DNA of 51,114 nt from Mucidula mucida (lineage: Eukaryota > Basidiomycota > Agaricomycetes > Agaricales > Physalacriaceae): contig JADNYV010000247.1 of the NCBI GenBank assembly GCA_015501055.1, positions 1 through 51,114 of the forward strand, given 5' to 3'. The translations under genes were made by a program, and so were the position numbers. This document shows positions 1 through 11,706 of this stretch, one piece after another. How positions within the stretch are numbered: position 1 is the first letter of the stretch; each line of letters begins with the position of its first letter. The notes beneath the pieces are model-generated. The model searched no databases, was not told the origin of the DNA, and saw nothing but the letters and a program-made list of their open reading frames with translations.

Positions 1-443
1 TGACGAGCGCGTCGGAGCCCGTGTAGCTGAAGGAGTTTTGACTAGGTTCAGTTGCATCCCACTGTAACAATTATTTCTGATCGGCCAGGAAGAAGGTGAG
101 GCGAATTGAGCGTACCTTCATCGAGTTCTCGGGAGTAACTTGACCGAAATCGGACTGCAGGATGGCCACATTTTCTACGTTGCCATTAGCGTAAAGATGA
201 ACCACAAACACGACTTCCTACGTGAGATGCCCAGAGTGTTTGAGTCAGCGCAAGACCCCTTCGCGTTGAATCAGTAGAGAGAGGTGACGACGTTGAAACA
301 GAACGGACCCAGAATTTCTTTCCTTTGGCCACAAACTTGCCATTGAGGTCACTAAGAGCAGCAGCCCTTGGGGTTAGGGTGGCGGGTACTGCGAGAGCAG
401 AGGAGAAGAAGACGGCGAGGGAGACACCTTGAATGAGCTGCAT
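1..443 (-). CDS. GH10 endo-1,4-beta-xylanase, 5' part (gene continues beyond the left edge)
   Basis: Secreted endo-xylanase of glycoside hydrolase family 10, hydrolysing beta-1,4-xylan. The ATG at 443 opens a signal peptide (MQLIQGVSLAVFFSSALA), and the catalytic domain starts soon after with LNGKFVAKGKKFW. I read four exons: 309-443, 222-258, 116-174 and 1-61, separated by introns of 47-54 nt. Joined, they give GSCADSNTLGIS, then FGQVTPENSMK, then WDATEPSQNSF, all classic GH10 N-terminal blocks. No lesion is visible in this part. Both catalytic glutamates lie outside the window, so activity cannot be judged. An upstream in-frame GTG at 461 is not needed as a start. It is oriented like the two GH10 genes at the right end, and unlike the copy starting at 48905 it has no Cys-containing insert after the signal peptide. 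Confidence 0.9.
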
Positions 444-1771
444 GTTGGAGAAAACAAGCACGGTTGTAACCTAACTATACAGAAGTAACCGTCGCCCTTT
501 TATAGGTGCACGGTGGTGCAAGTTCCTCCGAGAAGACGGGGAAATAGACCTGGTGAATAGAATGCTTAAATCAGGCGACGGTTTAAAGGTGTGCGGCTAT
601 CCTTTTATAATCACTTCCCCGTCGAACAAGGTTGTGACGGATTGGCTTATGCCTGCGCTGGGGCAGGTGGAAGAAAACGCTGCTTTGGTCAAGGGTGTAA
701 AGCACTTTATTGCTCACGCTGCCAATGCACTAGTGAAAGAGTTTCTTGATGTTACCGGAGAAGCCTTTTGGTGAATATCCTTGTCTATCAATGCGTAAAG
801 AATTCGTAGTTAACATGAAAAGCGCCACTCGCATAGTAACACTGATCGCTAAAGCTGAAAGCAATGGTTCGTTGGACAAAAAAAAATAGATCCCTCCAAA
901 CATGACAATGTTAAGGACTCATCTTCAAGCTCATGTATGGAGGATTTAAGAGTCTACCCGTGCATTGGACCCAGAGATCAGTGGTGCAGTGGTTGACTCT
1001 TAAATTTTGCTGCTCTCGTTCGAGCACATAAGGTGACTATACTACTCAAAGGTGGCATAGCAATGCAGATAAAGAAGAATGTACATACGGATCCTCGAAT
1101 ATGAACGGGTCGAGAGTGCGGAGCGGCGAGAGACGATTAATGAACATTTCGACAAGAATAGCTCGTCTACGGACCGGTAGTCCGAACGGCTTGACTTCCA
1201 ACAGCTTGAACGTAGAGATTCGTCTTCATGTACAAATATGTCACTGCCAGGAGTGCGGTTTAGAGTTGGTTAGGCAACATTGCAGATGTCCCACTAAGAA
1301 CGGGAAAGGTCTAATGAGTACACGCGAGAAGGGTACTTTGATAGCCTGCCAGTAAGCCCACCAGTACACTACGGAAACATACTTTACAGCTACCAGCTTC
1401 CGAGTTGTGATTGCATGTGATCGACACAAACAACTACAGAGCGCTCCTTGGTCCTGCATAATGGCCGCCCAGGTCAAGATGGCGGACGCAGTATCTTTCG
1501 GACGTCAGTGTGACGTCACGCGACGCCGCTTTACGCGCCGCCCAATGCAACCCACTAAGAGTGGCGTATCCTGGGCGTGTCTTAGCACTGGGGGCATAAA
1601 TTCTCTTCGACATTTTTACTACGGCGAGCCTTTCCGCTCGAGCCCCGAAAGACCAGTCGGAATTCTCCAACTCAGAAAGACGCGAATTAAGATCACGTGG
1701 CATGACAATATTCCCGACCTGCGGGATTCGCGCTGAACGTCTTGACTTTCCGCGGAGACAGGTTCGTAAAC
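444..1771. other. intergenic region
   Basis: No gene is supported in these 1.3 kb. A 73-codon open frame at 553-774 (+) has no recognisable domain, and I do not call it. The right part is GC-rich and holds a CRE-type palindrome, and probably serves as the promoter of the deaminase gene that follows. Confidence 0.6.
1511..1518. promoter_or_regulatory. CRE/ATF-type palindrome TGACGTCA
   Basis: A perfect 8-bp TGACGTCA palindrome lies about 260 bp upstream of the deaminase start, with a second GACGTCA half-like site ten bases upstream. Such sites bind bZIP factors of the CREB/ATF type (Atf1-like in fungi). Assignment to the downstream gene rests on position only. Confidence 0.4.
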
Positions 1772-3510
1772 ATGATTGACTGGCCCTTCACTTCTGAAGA
1801 CCGCCTTTACAGGATGTCCCAAGAGACCATCTCCAAGTGTCTGATAACACTCTCCAACCTCAAAGGGCGTCTGGACCCAGGAAGTCGCCAGGTTCCCCAA
1901 CCTCATATATTTCGCCAGGCGATGAGCAGAAGTACACCGCTGTGGAGGAGAAGGGAGTCAAAATCGGTCTGAGCCTGATATCCCGCGCCTTCGTACGAGA
2001 GCGGCAGGGCGATGTGGCCGCCGTAACGATAGTTCATGTCGGTCAAGACGAATTCCGCGTCATCTTTGGCAACAACAGACGGCAGGGCGACAAACTGCTA
2101 TCTTCAGATGCCGCCTTTGCAACTCGGTTCCTCATGAAGATGATGCAATGGTATTCCGAACAGCATCCAGTCCTAAACGACAAGGCAGCGCTCGCCGCTT
2201 TACGGGAAAAGCAGGTCGACGCCATCCTCTCCCATATCGCCCAAACAGACTCAAGAAAATTGGTAGTGAGGAAGATGCTTGCTTTGGGGAGGTTGGGACA
2301 TTGGAAGTCCAAGGGCGCGGAACAGGAACTGGAGAGAGAGATCGTCAGAGAGTCTATCCACAGAGGCATCCGCGCGTGTCAATTTCCCCCACCCAAGCCC
2401 AAAGACGAATCCGAGCCCAAGCCCAAGGACTCCAAGCCCGAGTTCTCAGATTCAGAGAAGAAGCTGTGGATATTCCTGAAGCTCATGTCGCCAGACGTGA
2501 CGACCCCCAAAGCTGATTCGTACACTCAGAAGGAACTACTCAAGGACGCCATCGACTTCTGCATCGACATAAATACAAGGCATACCCAGCTGATTCTAAA
2601 CGGCCGTTGGCACTTATTCATCGAATTCTGCAACATCCTAGAGGAGCATTTGTTCGTCAAGAAATTAGTTTCCGATGCTAATGCGGAGTGGACTGCCAGC
2701 CTCCAGAAGTTGCGGCGGCGCCTGGACCGCTTGGTGTCATACCGGAGGGGGGCGGAGGGCATCGTAAATGGAATGTTTCAATACTTCCGGAGGTCGTCGT
2801 CCCGCAGTGGAACGATCAACCTCGGGCTCGACTTCGTTGCTCAGTCCTTCCCGGAGCACGCGTACGACCCAATTCGACTTGACCGTCAGTCGCCACAAGA
2901 TTTCTTGAGAGATCACATGGCGGGACTTGCAGAGGCCGGATCAGAGGAAGCGGTACGCCTGGATGAAATGATTGATGCGGTGACGAAAAGCAGGAGTTTT
3001 TGGGAAGAAACGCGCTGTTTACCACCGGGATCCCCTCATGCAGAGATAGGCGTGATCCTATTGGCCTTATCGAAAGGATGGCAAGTCGATTACATCGGTG
3101 TCTCGAAGCTGTTGTGCTTCTCGTGTCTGGTCTTCCTCATGGCGCTGGGTCGGCTGGTTGAAAAAGTAGCAGGCATGGAGACCCCCTTGTGGCACTTCTC
3201 GGGATGTTCATGGGTACCACACCAACGGTGGCGCGTTCCTTTGCCCCGACTACCTAGTTCTTTTGTGACTAGCGGAAACCGGCTGTTTCACTTGACACAG
3301 ATGCATCTCGATGGTCTTGCCTCGGATGTCGTGAAGCACCTGCGTAGAGAGGTGATAGTGGTAGCAGCCTCGTTTTACAGAGGGGAAATTGAGGGACCGA
3401 AAAGTGGGTCGGATAGCTCGTTAGGCTCCCCAGCAAGAGTTGAGGAACTCGAAAGCGACGATGCCGAGTCAGGCTCCCCACCAAGAGAGGAGCAGGTAGA
3501 CAATTACTAG
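1772..3510 (+). CDS. OTT_1508-like deaminase domain protein
   Basis: A protein of about 564 residues with a C-terminal zinc-dependent deaminase fold of the fungal OTT_1508-like group. The catalytic signature HAE (His near residue 408) is followed by IGVSK and a CxxC (Cys near 434 and 437), giving the expected zinc ligands and catalytic Glu. The natural substrate of this group is unknown; the fold belongs to the cytidine/nucleic-acid deaminase superfamily. The long N-terminal region is mostly helical-looking, with a charged low-complexity patch (PKPKDESEPKPKD), and the tail is acidic. The open frame at 1837 begins with GTG. I therefore prefer ATG 1772 with a 44-nt intron at 1837-1880 (GT..CAG), which joins in frame as ETISK then SPGSPTS. 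No signal peptide is visible, so it is probably intracellular. A CRE-type site lies upstream. Confidence 0.8.
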
Positions 3511-4443
3511 GGAGACAGTCACTATAGATGTAGATAGCTAGAAATGTCGACGTACGGAAGAAATCGCTACAGGGAATGAGACCGACACTCAAGAAGCAAT
3601 AGCGCCTCGTTTGATGACTAGCTCCTCTGCCAGTGCTTCCCCCCCCCCTCATTGATACTAGTCGATTGGGCACGCAAAGTGCCGACCTTTTTGAAGCTGG
3701 TGAAAAAAAATTCCCATTGTCTTCATAGCGTCAAGCACTAAAGCACTGATTAACACAGACTGACTGTAACTTCAAAACGGCGCTAAATGGTCATGCGAAC
3801 CTTCCGATCCCATGCATTGACTTGCTTCGACGTGAACATTTGAAGGACGGTGTGTCGAGTCAAACCTGATTTGTGAGTACAGGGCCCAGGCGTTGATGGC
3901 AACATCAATCCTGATGGCCGGTATCATCCGCCGATGCTCCAATCAGGCTCCAATCAATTTTTGTACAGCGTGTTGACAGCGTGAATAAACGAATAAACTG
4001 ACACCAAGAGTAAACAGATCTTGTGACGCTGGGTCTGAGGCGCGGAGGTGTTTACTTAAAACAAAGCAATTGTATTGTCAATAATACATAATGATGGAAT
4101 AATCAAATGTTTTCGGTGAGAGAGTGGTGGTAGTGGTGTATCACGGAAAAAGACGCAAGCTTGGAAACCAGGTCGGCGTACCAGAAACTGTGTGGTGCAT
4201 TATACAAGTCTTCGGACATAAGGCTCATCTTTGCGGAAAAGCTCCAGGTCTTTCTTGAGGGATCCTTGGAATGGCGAAGAGATTGCTCAGCGGGCTGGTC
4301 AAGTGCCCACGGAAGACGTCCTTGCGGCAATCGGAAGTCAATCGCGACCTGTTTGTATTCATACGAATGTTCGAGTATACTCTTGCTAGCGGTATAAGGA
4401 TGAGTGTTGCTGGCCTCTCTCCAGCAAACAACACTACTCTACA
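3511..4443. other. intergenic region with Hsp20 promoter
   Basis: No coding signal is supported. The left half is the 3' flank of the deaminase gene and includes C-rich and A-rich runs. The right 100 bp contains a heat-shock-element-like motif and a TATA-like TATAAG near 4392, upstream of the Hsp20 start. Confidence 0.55.
4365..4375 (+). promoter_or_regulatory. heat-shock-element-like motif
   Basis: GAATGTTCGAG fits alternating GAA/TTC units spaced by two bases (GAAnnTTCnnG), the binding pattern of heat-shock factor, about 70 bp upstream of the Hsp20 ATG. Only two units are perfect and the third is partial, so this is suggestive. Confidence 0.4.
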
Positions 4444-5002
4444 ATGTCTGTCTACCTCTACGAACCCAACTACCTCTTTGATCGCTTCTTCGAGACTGCT
4501 CTGGGGCTTCCTCAGCTTCAGCAGCAGGTCCAGAAGACCGATGGCGCTAATGCTGCGCTGAGCGTCGTCCGACCAAGGTAAGTTGCTTGTTTCACGTCTG
4601 TTAATGATCACCGAGATTCTCTCTAGGATGGACCTCCATGAAGATGCGGAAAAAAACATCGTCACCGTGTCGTTCGAGCTCCCCGGGCTGAAGAAGGAGG
4701 ACGTCAACATTGATGTTCATGATGGACGTCTGACTATCACCGGCGAGAGCAAGATCTCCAGCGAACGTGAAGAAGAGGGGTATGCTGTGAAGGAACGCAA
4801 GTTTGGGAAATTCGCGAGGACGCTGAGACTTCCTCAGGGTGTCAAGGTAAGCTTCGGAGTCGGCTTAGTTTTGAAAGCCAGATTGATAACAAGTCGATTG
4901 TAGGAAGAGCAGATTAACGCGTCGTTGGAGAACGGCGTGTTGACTGTTACGTTCCCGAAGGCTCTCCCAGAGGCGGCGCCGAGGAAGATTACCATCTCAT
5001 AA
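4444..5002 (+). CDS. small heat-shock protein, Hsp20/alpha-crystallin family
   Basis: ATP-independent chaperone of 150 residues that holds unfolding proteins. Three exons are read: 4444-4577, 4627-4846 and 4904-5002, with canonical introns (GTAAGT..CTCTAG and GTAAGC..TTGTAG). The N-terminal arm starts MSVYLYEPNYLFDRFFE. The alpha-crystallin domain follows with the blocks VSFELPGLKKEDVNIDV, LTITGES, FGKFARTLRLPQGV and the terminal ASLENGVLTVTFPK, which ends in the GVLxV motif typical of Hsp20. There is no targeting signal, so it is cytosolic. The ATG was chosen because the first exon alone supplies the N-arm and lies just downstream of the heat-shock-like motif. It converges with the glyoxal oxidase gene, only about 110 bp away. 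Confidence 0.93.
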
Positions 5003-5111
5003 ACACTTCGCTGTATCCACAGAAGTCCTGAACTGTATCAATGAACTTCTTGTTTTCATATCTGCACTTGATGTTGTCGATGATAATACTTGACAGAGAA
5101 CCCAGTATTCC

Positions 5112-7608
5112 TCAAGCGCTTTCCACCGGAATTATAGCAGTCGCCATATCACCACCTTCGCCCCGAGTCGGAGGAGAGGGCCAATCAGCACCCGACTGAG
5201 CAGAGACTTTCATCATACTGCAAGTGCTCAGCTCTTGTGTATCAATTGAGAAAGAGCGACTTACTTTGCAGTGGCATCTGCGTCATTAGGAGGCGCCGCG
5301 CCTGTACCAACGAGGATCTTGCGTCCAGAACTTGGTACACCTTCATCGGTGACCACAAAGAGGTATGCAGGACCCGGCGGGAATAAGGCTGGAGTGGGAG
5401 GGCCCGTAACGGCCAGCGTCTTCTTGTCGCTTGAGAGAGACGAGACGAGCGTGAGCATTCGTTGATCCATGTGAACACCGTGAGTTGCAAAGCCAAGGTC
5501 CATGAGAGCAACTGGAATAAGTGTCAAACCCTCAACGATGACTGTTAGCTGAACGATAGCGTACCAGAAACATTGGACGCCGTAGAAGGCAATGATACGG
5601 ACATCTCAAAAACATGGGCAAAGTCGACCGTCTCAGGTAATCCTGTAAAAGTCGGACGAGGAAGCGACATGTATGGCGGACTGAGAAACTCCATCCTGAC
5701 AATGCGATTACTGCGCGATTCACAATCACAAGGACATGCCCCCCTCACCGATATTCAGTGGCGAATCTCACCATCGAGACATCAGTGTTTGGATTAGAGC
5801 CAGCTACCCTTTAGCATGAGATTTGACTATATAAAGGGGAAGCTTGAGACCCACCCAACAAGATACTGCCGTCCGGAGTCAGAGTAGCCGTCGAATGGTA
5901 CATCCTCGGAATATCAGATGCTGGTATCCCATCACTCGAGAATCTCTGTCCCAACGGGGCCGCCGGATCGTAGACCACTGCCAACAACGCTGGGTGGTCT
6001 GCGTCGCTTGCTCCGATATTGTTTGTGCCCTATGCATCATAAGCAAATGCGCCCTTCGTTGAGAAGGACTTACGTGACCGTATCCAGCAAGCCCCGTCTG
6101 CGCCCCGTTGACTATAACGATACGACCGTCGGGAAGAAGGATGAGATCTGTCATTATGCGCGGTACAGGCATCGATTCCACTTGCCATCCCGCAGCGATT
6201 CCGGCAGCATTCAGAACGAGTCGAGAGCACTGATTTGATGTTGGAAATTGAGAATCAACATCATCGGCGACGCTGCTGGGAAATGTAGAGCCGCCGCAGA
6301 TAAGAATTTCCGGCGTGTAGTCGTTTTCCGGCGTCAGAGGGAGGAGAGTGGCCCCGGCGGAGAATGGGGAACTAGATTATCGCTTAGAAGAAGATCAAGT
6401 ACTGTTTGTGGAGACACCCGTACGTGATGCGTATACCATTTGGAATAGAAGGAAGTTGGGTTTCTGTGTTGGTCTTCCAATCCAGGATCATAGCGCTTCG
6501 GTCGGAAGCGACGAAAATGGTACCATCGGGGAGGTACACCAGGACTGGGAACTGGTTTCCGTTGATTGACTCGCGAAGAAACTGGCTTGGGATTTGAAGA
6601 CCGTTGAAACCTAAACAGAGTTGTTAGATATGTTTGTCGAGACAGACATACATCACGCAATACCGTTGATATTCTTGGAAGGGAAGAATTCGTAGGTTGG
6701 ATTATCGATGCTCGCGTTGCTGGCAAATCTGCCATTGCGAAAAACATCAGCAAAATAGAGACGGACGGGATCGATAAACTTGCCCGCCTATCGTCGTCCC
6801 CCTGTAATACGTGTATTTTTAGTAGCTACAGGGAAATACCGACGTATGAACGTACCCAAAGATGAGAACCGAACCGTCTTCAATACGAATCTGAGATAAC
6901 GTTGTCAGTAGCGGGATTGGAGAGCCAAGCACAATGACCAGACCGACGAGGGGTACCATCGAAACGACGTTAGCCGGATAACATCCTGGTTTTCAAAAAT
7001 ATCGCATGTTCCATCGTTGCACGGAGTGAACAAGCGAATGGCTTGTCGACCGTCATCGCCTTTTGCAATCAAAGGGTAAGCAGTAAGTTCTAATTCATAG
7101 TACCGTCAAATGAAACGTACCGGTAATAACAATGGGATTGCCGCCAGAGCTGACCAAAGTGCCATTGCTCAAGAAGCTGCCCGTCGCGCACCAAGTGTTA
7201 CTGGCTGGGTTCAACGGGCGAACTGCCTTTGTCTCCAGATTCACTTCCGAAGCCCACGCGATGTGCCCGTCAACACTAAGAGGGTTGTGCTCACTATATA
7301 GCTCGGACATCAATCAATAGCCTAACGCAATATAGAAATCTTGACATACACCTTGTCAAGTACGATCACCGTGTTCTCCGACGTGACTGCAAGCTCAAGG
7401 GCGCTTACACCGGTAGTTCTGACGAACGATACATAAGTCAACGAGCGCCGGTATACCGAGATAACGCGTACCCATTTTGCACAAGTGACCACTGGCCTGG
7501 GACGACTGCTCGTCGCTGCACCCTTGCGCTGGCGAGAGACGCGTACAACGACGGAAGGATGGCGAGTACAATCGTAGGGTACTGATACAGTCTCATCGAG
7601 AAAAGCAT
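5112..7608 (-). CDS. glyoxal oxidase (AA5_1 copper radical oxidase)
   Basis: Secreted copper-radical enzyme that oxidises small aldehydes and passes electrons to O2, giving H2O2 for lignin-active peroxidases. ATG 7608 (MLFSMRLYQYP) opens a signal peptide; ATG 7596 in the same frame is an alternative. Active-site residues can be found: Cys in NTWCATG (near residue 104) and Tyr in RWYPSS, the expected Cys-Tyr cofactor pair; the axial Tyr-His in PRMYHSTATLTPDG; and the C-terminal His in THGVHMDQRM. The LLPDGRIVIVNGAQTGLAGYG block is a glyoxal oxidase hallmark. About a dozen short exons are needed and no frame lesion was seen. At the 3' end the frame can stop at 5261. A strong donor (GTAAGT) and acceptor (TTGCAG) there instead allow splicing into a 34-residue tail ending at 5112. 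I give the longer form with reserve. Confidence 0.88.
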
Positions 7609-8018
7609 TTCTTGAATAGTAAAACTAGATTAGTCTGAAGAAAGTACCAGAAATGCAAAGCACTGGACTGAGTCTGCTAGTAGCCATGAACTATATAGCC
7701 CATCGTGGGCCGCCGTCTCACGAAACGCTATGAATTGACTAGCTGAGAAAGTTGTTTAGTAAGTCGTGTCTCCGTTCCTGCATGTTCCCTCATTCTATAC
7801 CTGTGAGTGCGAAAACGTAGTGACAGAAACAGGAGACACGAACACGCGCAAGGTACTGGGTGAAAGAGACGTCGCATCTGTCAAATGAGAGGCATCCATC
7901 ATCTTGTTGAAGAAAGGCAATGCCGGAAGCGTGTAATGGCCAGAGTCTGGACGAGGTCTTTTGACTATCACGCTATTATGGCGCGCGCTTTTTGCGTGTA
8001 CATTTTCCTCGATGATAT
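7609..8018. other. intergenic region
   Basis: Sequence between the divergent glyoxal oxidase and F-box genes. No gene, RNA or clear repeat was recognised. The missing 5' exon of the F-box gene could lie here. Confidence 0.4.
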
Positions 8019-9696
8019 TTGCCTCATGATGATGGCAGAACGGAAAAGGAATATTATACGCTTGGTTCGGACCGACGGCCTGCGAAGCCCGTGATTACGC
8101 TCTGTCACTGTCTCTTAAAGTTACTATGTACGAACAACACGTATCTTCATCAGTCAGTCGCCAAGTCAAATCTTGTCGGAAAGACCTTTGATCTTTGTTC
8201 TTGCTCTTTCAACATCGACAGCCACTCATCCCCATTCTATGCTCACCTTGGAAAATGTATTGCCTTCGATCCACCGCAACCCGAGAGACATGCCATACTG
8301 GATTATGTGCACGATGTTGAGCAGGCCGAGGTGTCGTGTCGGGATCGGGTGTCGCGTCTTACAGCCGTGTTAGCGGACGCTCAAAGTCAACTGGATTCTC
8401 TCGAAAATTTGCGCAGGGAGTATATCAGACTTTTTCCCCCTATTCACATGCTTCCCGCTGAAGTCTTGCTGGATATTTTCGAACTCGCCGTGGAGAAACT
8501 ATATAACTTCTCGTCCATCGACAAAGGGCCATGGCGCCTCGGACAAGTATGTCGCTCGTGGATGCAAATAACGCGGCTGCCTTCTAAGCTGTGGTCATCC
8601 CCGTACTGCCGTCTTCCAGATCATGGCCGGTACCCTAAAGACATGTTAGCAGCCGTTTTCGAGAGGTCATTACCCTTGGTGTTCGACTATGAAATAACTT
8701 CGGCAGGAGAGTGTACCGACATTGTCGAAAGTAATTATCTGCGCTGGCAGAATGTCACCTTCCTCGGCAGCGTAGACGACTTTCTACAGCTGGGAGACGT
8801 CGGACCATTACCGCTTTTGGTGGCCATAGTGCTGCGCATCCAAAGGCGCTGGACGGGCTGGACGGAGTGTACTCTTGCACAAATTCTGCACTTCTTTCGA
8901 TCCGCCCCTAAACTGCAATCTCTTAAGTTGAGCAGTGAACTCGCACTGGAAGGTCTGACCCCACTGCCCTCTGCATTTCCCTGGCATCAGTTAACACATC
9001 TCGAACATTCCATTCGGTGGTCGACATTCCTCTTTGACTGCCAAATATTGTTACATTGCCCCCTTCTGCCGTCGTTCGTCACCCATTCACACAACGAACC
9101 GGGATCATCAGATGTTGTACCTCATTCGAAACTATCTTTCCTTGACATTAAACATGTTGCCCTATTGCGGTATCTTCAGTGCCCATCCTTGACAGAGCTC
9201 AAGCTTACAGGTATAACCTTCGGAAACGAGGGCCTCGATGCGACTCAGCGTCATGTTTCAGCTCTTAGAACCTTTCTGGCCCTGTGAGTCAATCTCTTAT
9301 GTTGCCACGTCCGCACAGCTATGCTCTCTTATCTCGAGTACCTTCACGCCCGTGTCCATCCAAACGTTCAAGTTCCATATTTCGGGCCTCACCGGCGTTG
9401 TCCTACCTCTTGTCGCTTCCGCTACACCCTTGCCGCTTCCAAATATGACTGTTTTCGAGTGTACGAACCGCCCACATGACCCTGACACGGTCCAAACTTT
9501 GTTGGCTGTCATTCGATCTCGTTGGCGGGTTGAAAGAAGAGAGGTGGCCAAATTACAAGTTGTCGTCCTGTCTTTCGGATACGGGAATTTTCCGACAGTG
9601 GATGAAGATGCCAATGCATTTTGGTTGATGATAGATAGTCTTCGGGCACTGAAAGAGAAAGGTTTAGACATTACTGTCTTTTGGGGTAAGCGATGA
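8019..9696 (+). CDS. F-box domain protein
   Basis: F-box protein of the large Agaricomycete type, expected to link targets to an SCF ubiquitin ligase through Skp1. An N-terminal coiled-coil (HDVEQAEVSCRDRVSRL onward) precedes the F-box, which begins IHMLPAEVLLDIFELA and continues WRLGQVCRSWMQITRLPSKLW. The rest is a leucine-rich, LRR-like region. The upstream frame ends at a TGA at 9285. A 55-nt intron starting GTGAGTC there joins in frame to TFTPVSIQTFKF and extends the protein to 9696. The start is not resolved: the open frame from 8019 has no ATG before the F-box. Either an upstream exon supplies the start or the 5' end is degraded. The listed start is therefore only the left limit of the open frame. 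Confidence 0.75.
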
Positions 9697-10137
9697 TTTT
9701 TCATCGTGTGCCCCGTTAGTTCACGTTTCAGTTTTCCAGATAACGGCCAATCTAGTCGGAAGTTGTCGTAATTGTGGCGACCGAGAAATCCTATACCACG
9801 CTGATGAATATAACATGTCTCGGCGTAGTTCGTCATCGCACTCAAGTTGTGATATTCGCGTATTGAGTCCAATCTGTGGCCGCAAGGGTGTGGGAGGGAC
9901 GCCAGTGGACAAACGTCGAAGTTAACGTTGACTCCGATGAATACTACTAGTAGTCAATACAAAATATGCACCCCATCGCAGTGAGCCAGATTGATGTCAC
10001 GAATTGGGCCGTTGGATGCGTTACAGTTTTTTGGGAAGCGAATCAAGGTCTTTCGCGCGAACAGGAGGAGGTTCGGCTCCTCGGACCGGCCTGCGCCCTG
10101 CTACTTCACAACTTACTTCCCTACCGCCACGAATCTG
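9697..10137. other. intergenic region upstream of GPI8
   Basis: Presumed GPI8 promoter. From about 9857 onward this stretch has a diverged second copy at 12372-12642, which also takes in the start of the GPI8 coding region. Confidence 0.6.
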
Positions 10138-11572
10138 ATGACATTCGCCCATCTGTTCACATTATTCTTCCTGTTAGTGGCAGCCTTGACGGTACTAGCA
10201 CATGACTCGCAAGAGGCCGTCGTCGAGGACTTTTTCTCTGGAAATTCAAACCACACAAACAATTGGGCAGTCCTGGTCTCGGCATCGAAATATTGGTTTA
10301 ATTATCGGGTATCCTCTTTCTTCAACCTTTTTAACTTAATCTGATGGCAGTGACAGCATATGTCTAATGCACTTGGAATGTATGCGTCTGGATTAGCCTG
10401 AGTGACTGCGACAAGCTCAATAACGACCGCGATAGGTACCGTACCGTCAAGCGGCTCGGCATCCCGGACTCTAATATCATCCTGATGCTCGCAGACGATG
10501 CAGCCTGCAATGCACGGAATATGTTTCCGGCGAACGTCTACGCCAATACGGGACACGCGCTCGATTTGTATGGCGACAATATTGAAGTAGATTACCGTGG
10601 TTATGAGGTGACGGTGGAGAATGTGATACGGCTGTTGACTGGTGCGTGATAGACTCACTGTTGTGGCTTTTGGGACTTGACACTGGATGCATAGGTCGAA
10701 TGGAGCCCTCCGTACCTCGCTCGAAGCGACTGCTTACCGATGATCGTTCGAATATCTTCGTTTATATGACTGGCCACGGTGGAAACGAGTTTCTCAAGTT
10801 CCAAGACAGTGAAGAAATTAGTGCTCATGATATTGCGGATGCATTTGAGCAGATGTACCAGAAGAAGCGGTGTGTCGAAAGCTGTCTTCATCTGCCGGTC
10901 GGCGGTTTCTTACTCAGAGGCAGATACAACGAAATATTCTTCATGATGGATACCTGTCAGGCCACGAGCATGTACTCTCAAATTTACTCTCCCAACATCC
11001 TGGCTACTGGTTCTTCACAAGTTGGAGAGAACTCTTACTCAGTAGGTCATCTCATTCATCTGTGGCACTCAACTAATGAGACGTGTAGTATAGCAACGAT
11101 AACGACCTTGGCGTGTCAATAATAGACCGTTATACTCACTACATCCTCCAATTCATGGAGGGCATAAATAAGACTTCGCATACCACCATGGAAGATCTCG
11201 TCAGTTCTAAGGGTACTTTGCTAATCAATTGTCTAATCAAAACTCTCGTCACAGTTCAACTACTACGATGTCCAAGCCATCGGTTCGCATCCCGGCGTGC
11301 GCTCCGACCTGTTCAATCGACATCTCAGCAATACTCGTATCACCGATTTCTTCGGTGGTGTGGCACACGTCGAGGTGACAGAAGAGGAACTCAGACATGT
11401 TCCTGTCAATACCGTAGAAGAGCATTTTGAAACCGACGAAATACGTCAGATTGTTAAAGCTGCTCCTCCAATGGTTCTTGCTATTGCACAGGATACTACG
11501 CAGGCTTGGAGAACATGGGGATCATTTGGAGTTCTGGGATTGTTAGTGGGACTGGTTGCATTGAAACGGTGA
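10138..11572 (+). CDS. GPI8: GPI-anchor transamidase catalytic subunit (GPI8/PIG-K, peptidase family C13)
   Basis: Cysteine protease subunit of the ER transamidase complex, which removes the C-terminal GPI signal of proteins and attaches the anchor. I read seven exons: 10138-10308, 10357-10379, 10436-10641, 10695-10869, 10924-11041, 11089-11199 and 11255-11572. They give 373 residues. An N-terminal signal peptide ([21 protein letters not shown]) is followed by [38 protein letters not shown], the catalytic His in MTGHGG (His161), the catalytic Cys in MDTCQA (Cys203), and [21 protein letters not shown]-terminal transmembrane helix ([18 protein letters not shown]) is present. It looks intact, with a family-typical length. 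The second exon is only 23 nt. The 5' part has been copied into the GH3 array downstream. Confidence 0.96.
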
Positions 11573-11706
11573 CGTTGTACACTGTAGGTGAATTCGCTTA
11601 ATTCAGGTGCGCTACGATACACTCTTCGACATTGACGATTGCTAACATCATGACAGGTACTACTATAGATCATCTTACTTTGAATGTGTACTATTACTGA
11701 GGAACC

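Noticed and set aside
980..1032. tRNA-like stretch with box A-like (TGGTGCAGTGG) and box B-like (GTTCGAGCAC) motifs
   Set aside because: No acceptor stem or anticodon arm could be folded around it. At most a decayed tRNA or SINE scrap.
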